Shown in pieces: positions 12,610 to 20,528 of a stretch of 22,535 nt of DNA (positions within the stretch are counted from its first letter, which is position 1; each line of letters begins with the position of its first letter). This DNA comes from JBDTGE01 sp050742975. Its GTDB lineage: Bacteria; Actinomycetota; Actinomycetes; Mycobacteriales; Jatrophihabitantaceae. The notes beneath the pieces were generated by a model. That model had not been told where the DNA came from. It saw only the letters and a program-made list of their open reading frames with translations, and ran no database searches. The stretch lies in contig JBOGDQ010000093.1 of the NCBI GenBank assembly GCA_050742975.1, forward strand, positions 1 to 22,535, written 5' to 3'. The position numbers and the translations under genes were made by a program.

Positions 12610-15339
12610 GTGGCGAGCAGGCCCAAAGCGGCGCAGAAGACGGGCACCAAGCTGGTGATCGTCGAGTCGCCGGCGAAGGCGAAGACGATCGGCGGGTACC
12701 TCGGGCAGGGGTACGTCGTCGAGGCGTCGATCGGACACATCCGCGATCTGCCGCGCAACGCCGCCGATGTCCCCGCGAAGTACAAGGGCGAGTCGTGGGC
12801 CCGGCTGGGAGTGGACACCGAGCACGACTTCGAGCCGCTCTACGTGGTCAGCCCCGACCGCAAGCAGCAGGTGAGCAAGCTCAAGGCGCTCGTCAAGGAC
12901 GCCGACGAGATCTACCTGGCGACGGACGAGGACCGCGAGGGGGAGGCCATCGCGTGGCACCTGGTCCAGACCCTCGAGCCGAAGATCCCCGTGCGGCGCA
13001 TGGTGTTCCACGAGATCACGCCGGGCGCGATCGCCGACGCCGTCGCAAACCCGCGCGAGATCGACGAGCACCTGGTCGACGCGCAGGAGACCCGGCGCAT
13101 CCTGGACCGGCTGTACGGCTACGAGGTCAGCCCCGTGCTCTGGAAGAAGGTGCTGCCGAAGCTCTCGGCGGGCCGCGTCCAGTCGGTGGCGACCCGCATC
13201 GTCGTCGAGCGCGAGCGGGCGCGCATGGCGTTCCACACCGCCGAGTACTGGGACGTCGCGGGCACCTTCGCGCCGGCCGACCCCAAGCCCGGCGATCCTG
13301 ACACGTTCACCGCGACCCTCGTCTCGGTGGACGACATCCGGCTGGCCACCGGTCGCGACTTCGACCCGGCGACCGGGCGTGCCGGCGGGGACGTGCTGCA
13401 CCTGGACGAGGCCGGCGCGCGGGGTCTGGCCGCTCGACTCGACGGCCGTCCATTCGCGGTCAAGGGCGTTGACGAGAAGCCGTACCGCCGCCGTCCGTAC
13501 CCGCCGTTCATGACCTCGACACTGCAGCAGGAAGCAGGGCGCAAGCTGCGCTGGTCGTCGGCCGTCGCGATGCGGGTCGCGCAGCGGCTGTACGAGAACG
13601 GCTACATCACCTACATGCGCACGGACTCGACGAACCTGTCCTCGACCGCACTGGCCGCGGCCCGGGCGCAGGCGCGTGAGCTGTACGGCGACGCATACGT
13701 CCCGGCCGAGGCGCGTACCTACTCACGCAAGGTCAAGAACGCGCAGGAGGCGCACGAGGCGATCCGTCCGGCGGGCGACACGTTCCGGACGCCGGGCCAG
13801 GTGGCCTCGCAGCTGTCCTCGGACGAGTTCCGGCTGTACGAGCTGATCTGGCAGCGCACCCTCGCCTCGCAGATGGCTGACGCGGTCGGCACCACGGTGT
13901 CGATCCGGATCGCCGGCGAGTCGTCGGCCGGCGAGTCCGCGGTGTTCACCACGTCCGGACGCACGATCACCTTCCCCGGCTTCCTGCGCGCATACGTGGA
14001 AGACACCGACGAGGCGGCCGAGAAGGACGACGCCGAGAAGCGTCTGCCTCAGCTCGTCGCCTCGGACGCCCTGGACGCGCGATCGTTCGAGGCGGACGGG
14101 CACTCGACCTCGCCGCCCGCGCGCTACACCGAGGCCTCGCTGGTCAAGGCGATGGAGGAGCTGGGCATCGGCCGCCCGTCAACCTATGCGTCGATCATGC
14201 AGACCATCCAGGACCGCGGCTACGTCTGGAAGAAGGGGCCGGCGCTCGTCCCGTCCTGGACGGCGTTCGCGGTGATCGGGCTGCTGGAGGGGCACTTCGC
14301 CCGGCTCGTCGACTACGGCTTCACGGCGTCGGTCGAGAACGACCTGGACGCGATCGCATCCGGGGAGCGTTCGCGCATCGAGTGGCTGCAGCGGTTCTAC
14401 TTCGGAGCCAACGGGGCCACTGCGTCCGACCCGCAGCGGATCTCGTCGCAGGGTGGGCTGAAGTACCTGATCGCCAACCGGCTCGAGCAGATCGATGCGC
14501 GCGGCGTGAACTCGATCGCGCTCGAGGGCACCGATGCGGTGGTGCGCGTCGGTCGTTACGGGCCGTACCTGCAGCTCGGTGACGGGGACGGCAGCCAGCG
14601 GGCGTCGCTGCCGGAAGACCTGGCACCGGACGAGCTCACGCCGGCGAGGGTCGAGGAGCTGCTGTCCGCGCCGTCGGGTGATCACTCGCTGGGCGCGCTC
14701 GACGACGGCAGCGAGGTCACCGCGAAGTCCGGGCGCTACGGACCGTACGTCACCGACGGGGAGAAGTCCGCGTCGCTGTTCAAGACCATGTCGCTGGACA
14801 CGATCACCCTTGAGGAGGCGGAGCGGCTGCTGACCCTGCCGCGCTCGCTGGGCGAGCTGGACGGCGAGGAGGTGACCGCGCAGAACGGCCGGTACGGGCC
14901 GTACCTGAAGAAGGGCACCGACTCGCGCTCGATCGACAGCGAGGACCAGCTGTTCACCGTCGACCTGGAGCAGGCTCGTGCGATCTTCGCCCAGCCGAAG
15001 CTGCGCGGACGGCGGACCGCGGCGGCACCACCGCTGCGAGAGCTCGGAGTCGATCCGGTGTCCGAGAAGCCGATGGTGATCAAGGATGGGCGGTTCGGTC
15101 CGTACGTCACCGACGGCGAGACGAACGCATCCCTGCGCAAGGGGGACGACATCGCCGAGATCACCGACGAGCGGGCGTCCGAGCTGCTGGCCGATCGTCG
15201 CGCGCGAGGACCTGCGAAGAAGGCGGCGAAGCGACCGGCCAAGAGGGCGGCTGCGAAGAAGGCGGCTCCGAAGAAGGCGGCTCCGAAGAAGGCGGCTGCG
15301 AAGAAGGCGGCTGCCAAGAAGGCGCCGTCGACGAAGTAG
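12610..15339 (+). CDS. topA: DNA topoisomerase I with lysine-rich tail
   Basis: This 909-aa type IA topoisomerase relaxes negative supercoils. The Toprim domain is at the N-terminus (KLVIVESPAKAKTIGGYLG, E19; ATDEDREGEAIAWH, D106 and D108). The catalytic tyrosine is Y335 in GYITYMRTDS. The C-terminal region has four GRYGPY/GRFGPY repeats without zinc cysteines, followed by an Ala/Lys/Pro-rich tail (from about residue 870). Actinobacterial TopA carries such a tail, and it promotes DNA binding. Tail codons are near-repeats with GAAGAAGGC (15216-15330). GTG 12610 is chosen because GGAG lies 5 nt upstream and the Toprim domain starts soon after; the frame is open further upstream. The 75-nt gap before it has no clear terminator. 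Confidence 0.96.
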   Translation: MASRPKAAQKTGTKLVIVESPAKAKTIGGYLGQGYVVEASIGHIRDLPRNAADVPAKYKGESWARLGVDTEHDFEPLYVVSPDRKQQVSKLKALVKDADEIYLATDEDREGEAIAWHLVQTLEPKIPVRRMVFHEITPGAIADAVANPREIDEHLVDAQETRRILDRLYGYEVSPVLWKKVLPKLSAGRVQSVATRIVVERERARMAFHTAEYWDVAGTFAPADPKPGDPDTFTATLVSVDDIRLATGRDFDPATGRAGGDVLHLDEAGARGLAARLDGRPFAVKGVDEKPYRRRPYPPFMTSTLQQEAGRKLRWSSAVAMRVAQRLYENGYITYMRTDSTNLSSTALAAARAQARELYGDAYVPAEARTYSRKVKNAQEAHEAIRPAGDTFRTPGQVASQLSSDEFRLYELIWQRTLASQMADAVGTTVSIRIAGESSAGESAVFTTSGRTITFPGFLRAYVEDTDEAAEKDDAEKRLPQLVASDALDARSFEADGHSTSPPARYTEASLVKAMEELGIGRPSTYASIMQTIQDRGYVWKKGPALVPSWTAFAVIGLLEGHFARLVDYGFTASVENDLDAIASGERSRIEWLQRFYFGANGATASDPQRISSQGGLKYLIANRLEQIDARGVNSIALEGTDAVVRVGRYGPYLQLGDGDGSQRASLPEDLAPDELTPARVEELLSAPSGDHSLGALDDGSEVTAKSGRYGPYVTDGEKSASLFKTMSLDTITLEEAERLLTLPRSLGELDGEEVTAQNGRYGPYLKKGTDSRSIDSEDQLFTVDLEQARAIFAQPKLRGRRTAAAPPLRELGVDPVSEKPMVIKDGRFGPYVTDGETNASLRKGDDIAEITDERASELLADRRARGPAKKAAKRPAKRAAAKKAAPKKAAPKKAAAKKAAAKKAPSTK

Positions 15340-15378
15340 CGCGGTTGGGCACGCTCGGGTGGGGTGGGCCCACATGTT

Positions 15379-15426
15379 GATCTTCCTGCGCCGGGCGTCA
15401 TCGGGACTATCAGGCGCAGGAAGATC
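15379..15426. repeat. 48-nt palindromic element (copy A) after topA
   Basis: GATCTTCCTGCGCC (15379-15392) pairs perfectly with GGCGCAGGAAGATC (15413-15426) around 20 nt. It lies 39 nt after the topA stop in the convergent gap with the methyltransferase gene and matches copy B at 46 of 48 positions. Confidence 0.85.
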
Positions 15427-15450
15427 CATCGCGGGCGGCGGTATCGGTCC

Positions 15451-15498
15451 GATCTTCCTGCGCCGGGCGTCACCGGGACTATCACGCGCAGGAAGATC
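15451..15498. repeat. 48-nt palindromic element (copy B) after topA
   Basis: GATCTTCCTGCGC (15451-15463) pairs with GCGCAGGAAGATC (15486-15498). It differs from copy A at two positions, and the inner sequence is conserved as well as the arms, so the whole 48 nt is the repeated unit rather than just a hairpin. Confidence 0.85.
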
Positions 15499-15545
15499 GC
15501 GAGGGGATCCGAGCGATCACCGAATACCTCACGCGCAGGAAGATC
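15498..15545. repeat. Decayed third copy (C) of the 48-nt element
   Basis: The right half (from about 15510, ending CGCGCAGGAAGATC at 15545) matches copy B closely, while the left arm has lost the GATCTT end. Positions 15482-15504 and 15529-15551 are a 23-nt perfect direct repeat spanning the ends of copies B and C plus the following GCGAGG. Confidence 0.65.
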
Positions 15546-15588
15546 GCGAGGCCCAGGTCGGGCGGCATTCAAGGTTGCCGCTCAGTGC

Positions 15589-16431
15589 TCAGGCTTTGGT
15601 GGCGACGGCGAAGATGCGGCGGAACGGGAACAGGGTCCCATGCGCCGTCGCCGGGTAGGCCGACCGCAGAAGGGCGGCGTACTCAGCCTCGAACGCGGCA
15701 TCGGACGGCCCGGCATCGGACGGGCCGGCCTCGAACGCGGCATCGGACGGGCCGGCCTCGAACGCGGCACCGGGCGGCGCGCCGCGACCCGCAAGCGCGG
15801 CAAGGATCGGTCGCAGGCCCGTCCCGCGCACCCACTCCAGCACCGGATCGGCACCCTGCAGCCGGTGCTGGTAGGTCGTCTCCCACACGTCGACGTCCAG
15901 CCCGGCTTCGAGCAGCAGCGAGGCGTAGACGGACGGCGAGCTCACCGCGTCGCGGTGCCGCAGCACGTCACCGACCAACGGCGCCCAGCGGGGCGACGTC
16001 GCGAGCGTCCGCATCAGCGTGTGCGACGGCGAGTCGAAGTTGCCCGGAACCTGCACCGCGAGCCACCCGCCCGACGGCAACGCCGCGGCCCAGGCCCGCA
16101 TCAGCGCGAGGTGCGAGGGCACCCACTGCAGCGTCGCGTTCGACACGATCACGTCGCAGTCCAGCGGCACCTGCCACGTCCGGACGTCACCGACCCGAAA
16201 GTCGACACCCGGCACTGCAGCCGCCCGCTCGATCATCTCCGGTGACGAGTCGACGCCCTCGACGATCGCGGCCGGCCAGCGCTCCGCGAGCAGCGCGGTC
16301 AGATTCCCGGGTCCGCACCCGAGATCGACCACTCGCCGCGGCGCCGACGCGCCCACCCTGGCCACCAGGTCCAGGAACGGCCGGCCCCGCTCGTCCGAGT
16401 AGCGCGAGTACTGAGTGGGATCCCATCGCAT
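15589..16431 (-). CDS. tam: Trans-aconitate 2-methyltransferase-like SAM-dependent methyltransferase
   Basis: The 280-aa class I methyltransferase opens MRWDPTQYSRYSDERGRPFL, the N-terminus seen in Tam proteins. SAM motif I is VVDLGCGPGNLTALLAERWP (residues 34-53), the acidic residue of motif II is in VEGVDSSPEMI, and further motifs are DVIVSNATLQWVPSH and GGWLAVQVPGNFDSPSH. The end YPATAHGTLFPFRRIFAVA is also Tam-like. The enzyme would methyl-esterify trans-aconitate, an inhibitor of the citric acid cycle; a related small acid is possible. GGAGG 5 nt before ATG 16431 fixes the start. Residues ~220-250 are an inserted tandem repeat absent from the standard enzyme. It is divergent from a MarR regulator that probably controls it. 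Confidence 0.88.
   Translation of the reverse strand: MRWDPTQYSRYSDERGRPFLDLVARVGASAPRRVVDLGCGPGNLTALLAERWPAAIVEGVDSSPEMIERAAAVPGVDFRVGDVRTWQVPLDCDVIVSNATLQWVPSHLALMRAWAAALPSGGWLAVQVPGNFDSPSHTLMRTLATSPRWAPLVGDVLRHRDAVSSPSVYASLLLEAGLDVDVWETTYQHRLQGADPVLEWVRGTGLRPILAALAGRGAPPGAAFEAGPSDAAFEAGPSDAGPSDAAFEAEYAALLRSAYPATAHGTLFPFRRIFAVATKA
15686..15770. repeat. In-frame minisatellite inside the tam-like gene
   Basis: Units of the sequence GCCTCGAACGCGGCATCGG begin at 15686, 15729 and 15756 (the last truncated), with a partial unit between the first two. On the coding strand they give AAFEAGPSDA-type repeats. All lengths keep the frame, so the insert lengthens a loop just before the C-terminal strand. 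Confidence 0.8.
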
Positions 16432-16447
16432 GACAACCTCCAAGGTC

Positions 16448-16461
16448 TCTTGAAGTCAAGA
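16448..16461. promoter_or_regulatory. MarR operator candidate between tam and marR
   Basis: TCTTGA-AG-TCAAGA is a 6+2+6 palindrome in the 49-nt divergent gap, next to the AT-rich ATATAT (16461-16466) that could serve as -10 for either direction. MarR dimers usually bind such palindromes near their own promoters, so autoregulation and repression of the methyltransferase are inferred. Confidence 0.65.
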
Positions 16462-16480
16462 TATATGGCACCATGAAACG

Positions 16481-16969
16481 GTGATCGACGAGGTGGACGA
16501 GATCGTCGAGGCCTGGCTGCACGAACGCCCCGACCTCGACGTCGAACCGTTGCACGTCCTGTCCCGGGTGGCCCGGCTCGCCGCGGTGCTCGATGAACGC
16601 CGCGCGAACGCCTTCGTCGAGCACGGCTTGCAGGGCCACGAGTTCGACGTCCTGTCCGTCCTGCGCCGCTCCGGTGCACCGTTCGAACTCACTGCCGGCG
16701 AGCTCGCGGCCCGCACCCACGTCACGTCCGGGACGATGACCAGCCGCCTCGACCGGCTCGGCTCGCGCGGCTTCCTCTCGCGGCACACCGACCCGACGGA
16801 CGGGCGCCTGGTCCTCGTCCGGCTGACCGCAACGGGTCGCACCAGGGTGGATGACGCGTTCGCGGCGCTGCTGGCCAGCGAGCGCGCTCTGCTCGGCGCG
16901 CTCGACGCGCGGCGCCTGAGCGCGCTGGCCGACGCACTGCGCACCCTGCTGCTAGCGGCGGCGGACTGA
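16481..16969 (+). CDS. MarR-family transcriptional regulator
   Basis: The 162-aa protein has a helical N-terminus (VARLAAVLDERRANAFVEHGL) and a winged helix-turn-helix at about residues 52-120: GHEFDVLSVLRRSG, LTAGELAARTHVTSGTMTSRLDRL, and the wing DPTDGRLVLVRLT. A C-terminal dimerisation helix follows. It lies 49 nt from and divergent to the tam-like gene, sharing a palindrome. GTG 16481 is the only sensible start; the ATG just upstream (16473) runs into a stop in its own frame. The ligand is unknown; a substrate or product of the methyltransferase is a reasonable guess. Confidence 0.92.
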   Translation: MIDEVDEIVEAWLHERPDLDVEPLHVLSRVARLAAVLDERRANAFVEHGLQGHEFDVLSVLRRSGAPFELTAGELAARTHVTSGTMTSRLDRLGSRGFLSRHTDPTDGRLVLVRLTATGRTRVDDAFAALLASERALLGALDARRLSALADALRTLLLAAAD

Positions 16970-17165
16970 GACGCCCGCCCGCCCGAGACACCGCCCTGCA
17001 GCACGCCGCCTCATCACACGGCGCAGACAGTTCCCGCAGCTAGGCTGACTTCGAGGCAAGCAGGCCAAAGGGGATCCAGCCATCAGCGAGAACGACGCCG
17101 CACGGACGGCGACTGCGACGCAGCCGACGACCGGGGTCTCGACCACCGCCGCGGTCCGTGGCGTC

Positions 17166-19226
17166 ATGCGGGTGCGCTCGTTCCGCCGGCTCTGGTACAC
17201 GACCGCGCTGTCCAGCCTCGGCGACTGGCTGGGACTGCTGGCGACGACTGCGATGGCCGCCTCGCTCGCGCACGGCTACCAGGCGCAGAACTACGCGCTC
17301 GGCGGGGTGCTCGTGGTGCGCCTGCTGCCGGCGATCATCCTCGGCCCGCTCGCGGGTGCATTCGCCGATCGGTTCGACCGGCGCATGACGATGATCGTCT
17401 CGGACGCCGTCCGCTTCGTGCTGTTCCTGTCGATCCCCCTGGCGCACCTGCTCGTCGATCGCGACCGGACGCTCGCCTGGCTGCTGATCGCCAGCTTCCT
17501 GATCGAGTGCGTCAGCCTGTTCTGGATGCCGGCCAAGGACGCGTCGGTACCGAATCTGGTCCGGCGCGATCAGATCGAGCCGGCCAACCAGCTGAGCCTG
17601 ATCACGACGTACGGCCTGACCCCGGTACTCGGCGCCGGGCTGTTCTCGGTGCTCTCCCTCGTCACCAACGTGCTAGCGCGGCACCTGGACTTCTTCAAGA
17701 CGCAGCCGGTCAACCTCGCGCTGTACATGAACGCGGCGACCTTCCTGGTCGGCGCGATCATCGTCCTGTTCATCCCGGAGATCGGCGGGCATCGGGAGGG
17801 GCGCCGCCCCGAGGATCCGGACGGACTGCTGCACCTGATCCGGGAAGGACTCTCGTTCATCCGCTCCTCGCGCCTGGTCGGCGGCCTGATCATCGGGCTG
17901 GTCGGCGCGTTCGCCGCCGGCGGTGCGGTGATCGGTGCGGGCAAGATCTTCGTCACCAGCCTCGGCGGCGGCAACGCGGCCTACGGCGTGCTGTTCGGGT
18001 CGGTCTTCGTCGGCCTCGGCTCGGGCATGGCGTTCGGTCCGTCCATCGCGCGCGACCTCTCGCGCCGGCGGCTGTTCGGACTGTCGATCGTGTTCGCGGC
18101 GATCTGCCTGATCCTCACCGCCGTCATGCCTCAGGTCGCGCTCGCGATGGTCTTCGTGATCGGCCTCGGCTTCGGCGCCGGCGTCGCATACCTGGCCGGC
18201 ATGACGTTGCTGGGCACGGACGTCGACGACGAGATGCGCGGACGCGTGTTCGCCATGCTGCAGTCGCTCATCCGGGTCATCCTGATCCTCGCTCTCGCGG
18301 CGGTGCCGTTCGCCGTCGCGCAGGTCGGGCGCAAAACGCTGCACTTCGGCTCGGTCGCGTACGTCGTCGACGGGACGCGGATCGTGCTGATCGTCGGAGG
18401 GCTGCTGGCCCTGCTGGCCGGCGTGTTCGCGTATCGCAAGATGGACGAGCGCGAGCAGGTCGCGGTCTGGAAGGACTTCATCTCGGCGCTGCGTGGTGAC
18501 TCGTCCGGTCGCCGGCGGCTGCGCACCGGCGGTGTGTTCGTCGCCTTCGAGGGCGGCGAGGGCTCGGGCAAGTCGACCCAGGTGCGGATGCTCGCCGACT
18601 GGCTGGGCGAGAGCGGCCACCGGGTGACAGTGACGCACGAGCCCGGCGCGACCGAGGTGGGCACCCAGATCCGCCGGCTCGTCCTGCACGACTCCGAACC
18701 GCTGACAGCGCGTGCCGAGGCGCTGCTGTTCGCCGCCGACCGGGCGCATCACGTCGACACCGTGATCCGTCCCGCGCTGGACGCCGGCTGGGTCGTGATC
18801 ACCGACCGGTACGTCGACTCGTCGCTGGCCTACCAGGGTGTCGGTCGCAAGCTGGCGATCGACGACGTCCGCCGGGTATCGCGCTGGGCCACCGGCGGGC
18901 TGGACGCGGACCTGACCGTGCTGCTCGACCTGCCGGCCGAGGCGGGCCTGGCGCGGATGCGGGCAAGGGGGGCGGCGGACAAGCTCGAGGGCGAGTCGAT
19001 CCAGTTCCACGAGCGGGTCCGCGAGGCGTTCCGGATGCTCGCCGAGGCCGACCCTCGCCGGTACCTCGTCGTCGACGCGACGCAGGAGCCCGAGCAGATC
19101 GCCGCGCGGGTCCGCAGTGCGATCGATGCCCTGCTGACGCCGCGTCGATCGCTGCTCCATCCCCACCCGCCGGTAACCGTCCCCGCCGCGCCCGCGCCCG
19201 ACCCCGAGGTGAGAACCCCGCGATGA
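17166..19226 (+). CDS. tmk: MFS-type membrane protein fused to thymidylate kinase
   Basis: A 686-aa two-part protein. Residues ~1-430 are an MFS-like permease (FRRLWYTTALSSLGDWLGLL, the loop GAFADRFDRR, about 12 hydrophobic segments). Residues ~455-660 are dTMP kinase: P-loop FEGGEGSGKS (463-470), HEPGATEVGTQIRRL, DRYVDSSLAYQG, and a LID region with RARGAADKLEGES. The kinase makes dTDP from dTMP; the fusion is known in Streptomyces and Frankia relatives, but the transport substrate is not. ATG 17166 is the first ordinary start but has no Shine-Dalgarno site. The frame is open back to 17049, and AAAGGGG (17067-17073) points to an ATC at 17082 that would add 28 residues. The stop overlaps holB by 4 nt. 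Confidence 0.93.
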   Translation: MRVRSFRRLWYTTALSSLGDWLGLLATTAMAASLAHGYQAQNYALGGVLVVRLLPAIILGPLAGAFADRFDRRMTMIVSDAVRFVLFLSIPLAHLLVDRDRTLAWLLIASFLIECVSLFWMPAKDASVPNLVRRDQIEPANQLSLITTYGLTPVLGAGLFSVLSLVTNVLARHLDFFKTQPVNLALYMNAATFLVGAIIVLFIPEIGGHREGRRPEDPDGLLHLIREGLSFIRSSRLVGGLIIGLVGAFAAGGAVIGAGKIFVTSLGGGNAAYGVLFGSVFVGLGSGMAFGPSIARDLSRRRLFGLSIVFAAICLILTAVMPQVALAMVFVIGLGFGAGVAYLAGMTLLGTDVDDEMRGRVFAMLQSLIRVILILALAAVPFAVAQVGRKTLHFGSVAYVVDGTRIVLIVGGLLALLAGVFAYRKMDEREQVAVWKDFISALRGDSSGRRRLRTGGVFVAFEGGEGSGKSTQVRMLADWLGESGHRVTVTHEPGATEVGTQIRRLVLHDSEPLTARAEALLFAADRAHHVDTVIRPALDAGWVVITDRYVDSSLAYQGVGRKLAIDDVRRVSRWATGGLDADLTVLLDLPAEAGLARMRARGAADKLEGESIQFHERVREAFRMLAEADPRRYLVVDATQEPEQIAARVRSAIDALLTPRRSLLHPHPPVTVPAAPAPDPEVRTPR

Positions 19227-20416
19227 GTGTGTGGGACAACCTGGTCGGGCAGGACGCGGCCGTCGACGAGCTGCGTGCGGCTGCGCTCGCGTCGAACGAC
19301 GTGATCGCCGGCCGCGCCGTCACGTCCGGTTCGCTCGCCCACGCCTGGCTGTTCACCGGGCCGGCCGGATCCGGACGGTCGGTGGCGGCGCGGGCCTACG
19401 CCGCGGCGCTGCAGTGCGAGCGGGTCGACGACCCCGGCTGCGGAGTCTGCAGCGCGTGCCACACGGTGCTCGCCAGCAGCCATCCGGACGTCTACACGAT
19501 CGTCCCGGACGGGCTGTCGATCGGCGTCGACCTGATGCGCGAGGTGGTCGGCAAGTCGGCCCGCCGGCCCGCGCTCGGCCGCTGGCAGGTAGTGCTCATC
19601 GAGGACGCCGACAGGCTCACCGAGGGTGCATCCAACGCGCTGCTAAAGGCGATCGAGGAGCCGCCGGCCCGCACGGTGTTCCTGCTGTGTGCGCCGTCCA
19701 CCCACCCGGACGACGTGTCCCTTACGATCCGCTCGCGCTGCCGGCTCGTCGCGCTGCGCATACCTCCGCCGGCCGCCGTTGCGGCCGTCCTCGCCCGCGA
19801 CGGCGTCCCCGGGGAGACCGCGCAGTGGGCGGCCGCGGCGGGCCAGGGCCACGTCGGCCGCTCGCGCCGGCTCGCCCGCGACGAGCAGGCCCGCGAGCAT
19901 CGCACGGCCGTGCTGGCGATCCCGGCCTCGCTCACCTCGCTGCGCGCCTGCCTGGACGCCGCCGACCATCTCGTCACGGCGGCCGAGGCCGAGGCGGCTG
20001 CCCTCTCGGCCGGGCGCGACGCGGGGGAGGCGGAGGCGCTGCAGACCGCTCTCGGCGCGGGCGGCACCGGCAAGGGCACGGCGACCGTCGGTCGTGGCAC
20101 GGCAGGGGCGATGAAGGACCTGGAGCGGCGGCAGAAGTCGCGTGCCACGCGCGCCCAGCGCGACGCACTGGACCGCGCCCTCGTCGACCTCGCCGCGTTC
20201 TACCGCGACGTGCTGCTTGTCCACGCCGGCTCGGACGTGCCGCGTGCACACCCGGACTTCGACGACGACGTGCGCGCGGTTGCCCTTCGTGTGCCCGCGC
20301 CCGGCGTGCTGCGGCGGCTGGGTGCGGTGCTGGCCTGCCGCGAGGCGCTGGACCTGAACGTCAAGCCGCGGATAGCTGTCGAGGCGATGACCGCCGCGCT
20401 GCGCCTGCCCGCCTGA
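19223..20416 (+). CDS. holB: DNA polymerase III subunit delta prime
   Basis: The 397-aa AAA+ clamp-loader subunit begins VWDNLVGQDAAVDELRAAA. The P-loop is GPAGSGRS with Arg52 in place of the catalytic lysine, as expected for the non-ATP-hydrolysing delta-prime. A zinc site follows (C65, C73, C76, C79), then VVLIEDADRLTEGASNALLKAIEEPP and the SRC motif TIRSRCRLV. It helps load the sliding clamp. The ATG overlaps the tmk stop as ATGA, so the two replication-related genes are co-translated. Residues ~265-300 are a low-complexity Ala/Gly-rich linker (ALQTALGAGGTGKGTATVG) before the C-terminal helical domain. Confidence 0.95.
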   Translation: MSVWDNLVGQDAAVDELRAAALASNDVIAGRAVTSGSLAHAWLFTGPAGSGRSVAARAYAAALQCERVDDPGCGVCSACHTVLASSHPDVYTIVPDGLSIGVDLMREVVGKSARRPALGRWQVVLIEDADRLTEGASNALLKAIEEPPARTVFLLCAPSTHPDDVSLTIRSRCRLVALRIPPPAAVAAVLARDGVPGETAQWAAAAGQGHVGRSRRLARDEQAREHRTAVLAIPASLTSLRACLDAADHLVTAAEAEAAALSAGRDAGEAEALQTALGAGGTGKGTATVGRGTAGAMKDLERRQKSRATRAQRDALDRALVDLAAFYRDVLLVHAGSDVPRAHPDFDDDVRAVALRVPAPGVLRRLGAVLACREALDLNVKPRIAVEAMTAALRLPA

Positions 20417-20433
20417 GCGCGCAGGCCCGAGTG

Positions 20434-20481
20434 GATCTTTCTGCGGCTGGTAGTGCCCGTGACCGCAGCCGCAGGAAGATC
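20434..20481. repeat. 48-nt palindromic element (copy D) between holB and ricT
   Basis: Arms 20434-20449 (GATCTTTCTGCGGCTG) and 20466-20481 pair over 16 bp with one T:G position. Its reverse complement matches copy B at 38 of 48 positions, so it is the same element in the opposite orientation. It begins 17 nt after the holB stop. Confidence 0.85.
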
Positions 20482-20528
20482 GCGACCGGTCAGCGAGGAA
20501 CTCCGCCGCTAGGGTGGCAGGCGTGGGC

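Noticed and set aside
15379..15545. CRISPR array from the repeated palindromes after topA
   Set aside because: Only two full copies and one decayed copy, short related spacers, no cas genes, and another copy lies far away in inverted orientation.
17673..19166. 497-codon minus-strand open frame opposite MFS-tmk
   Set aside because: No recognisable motif; it mirrors the codon bias of the kinase gene.
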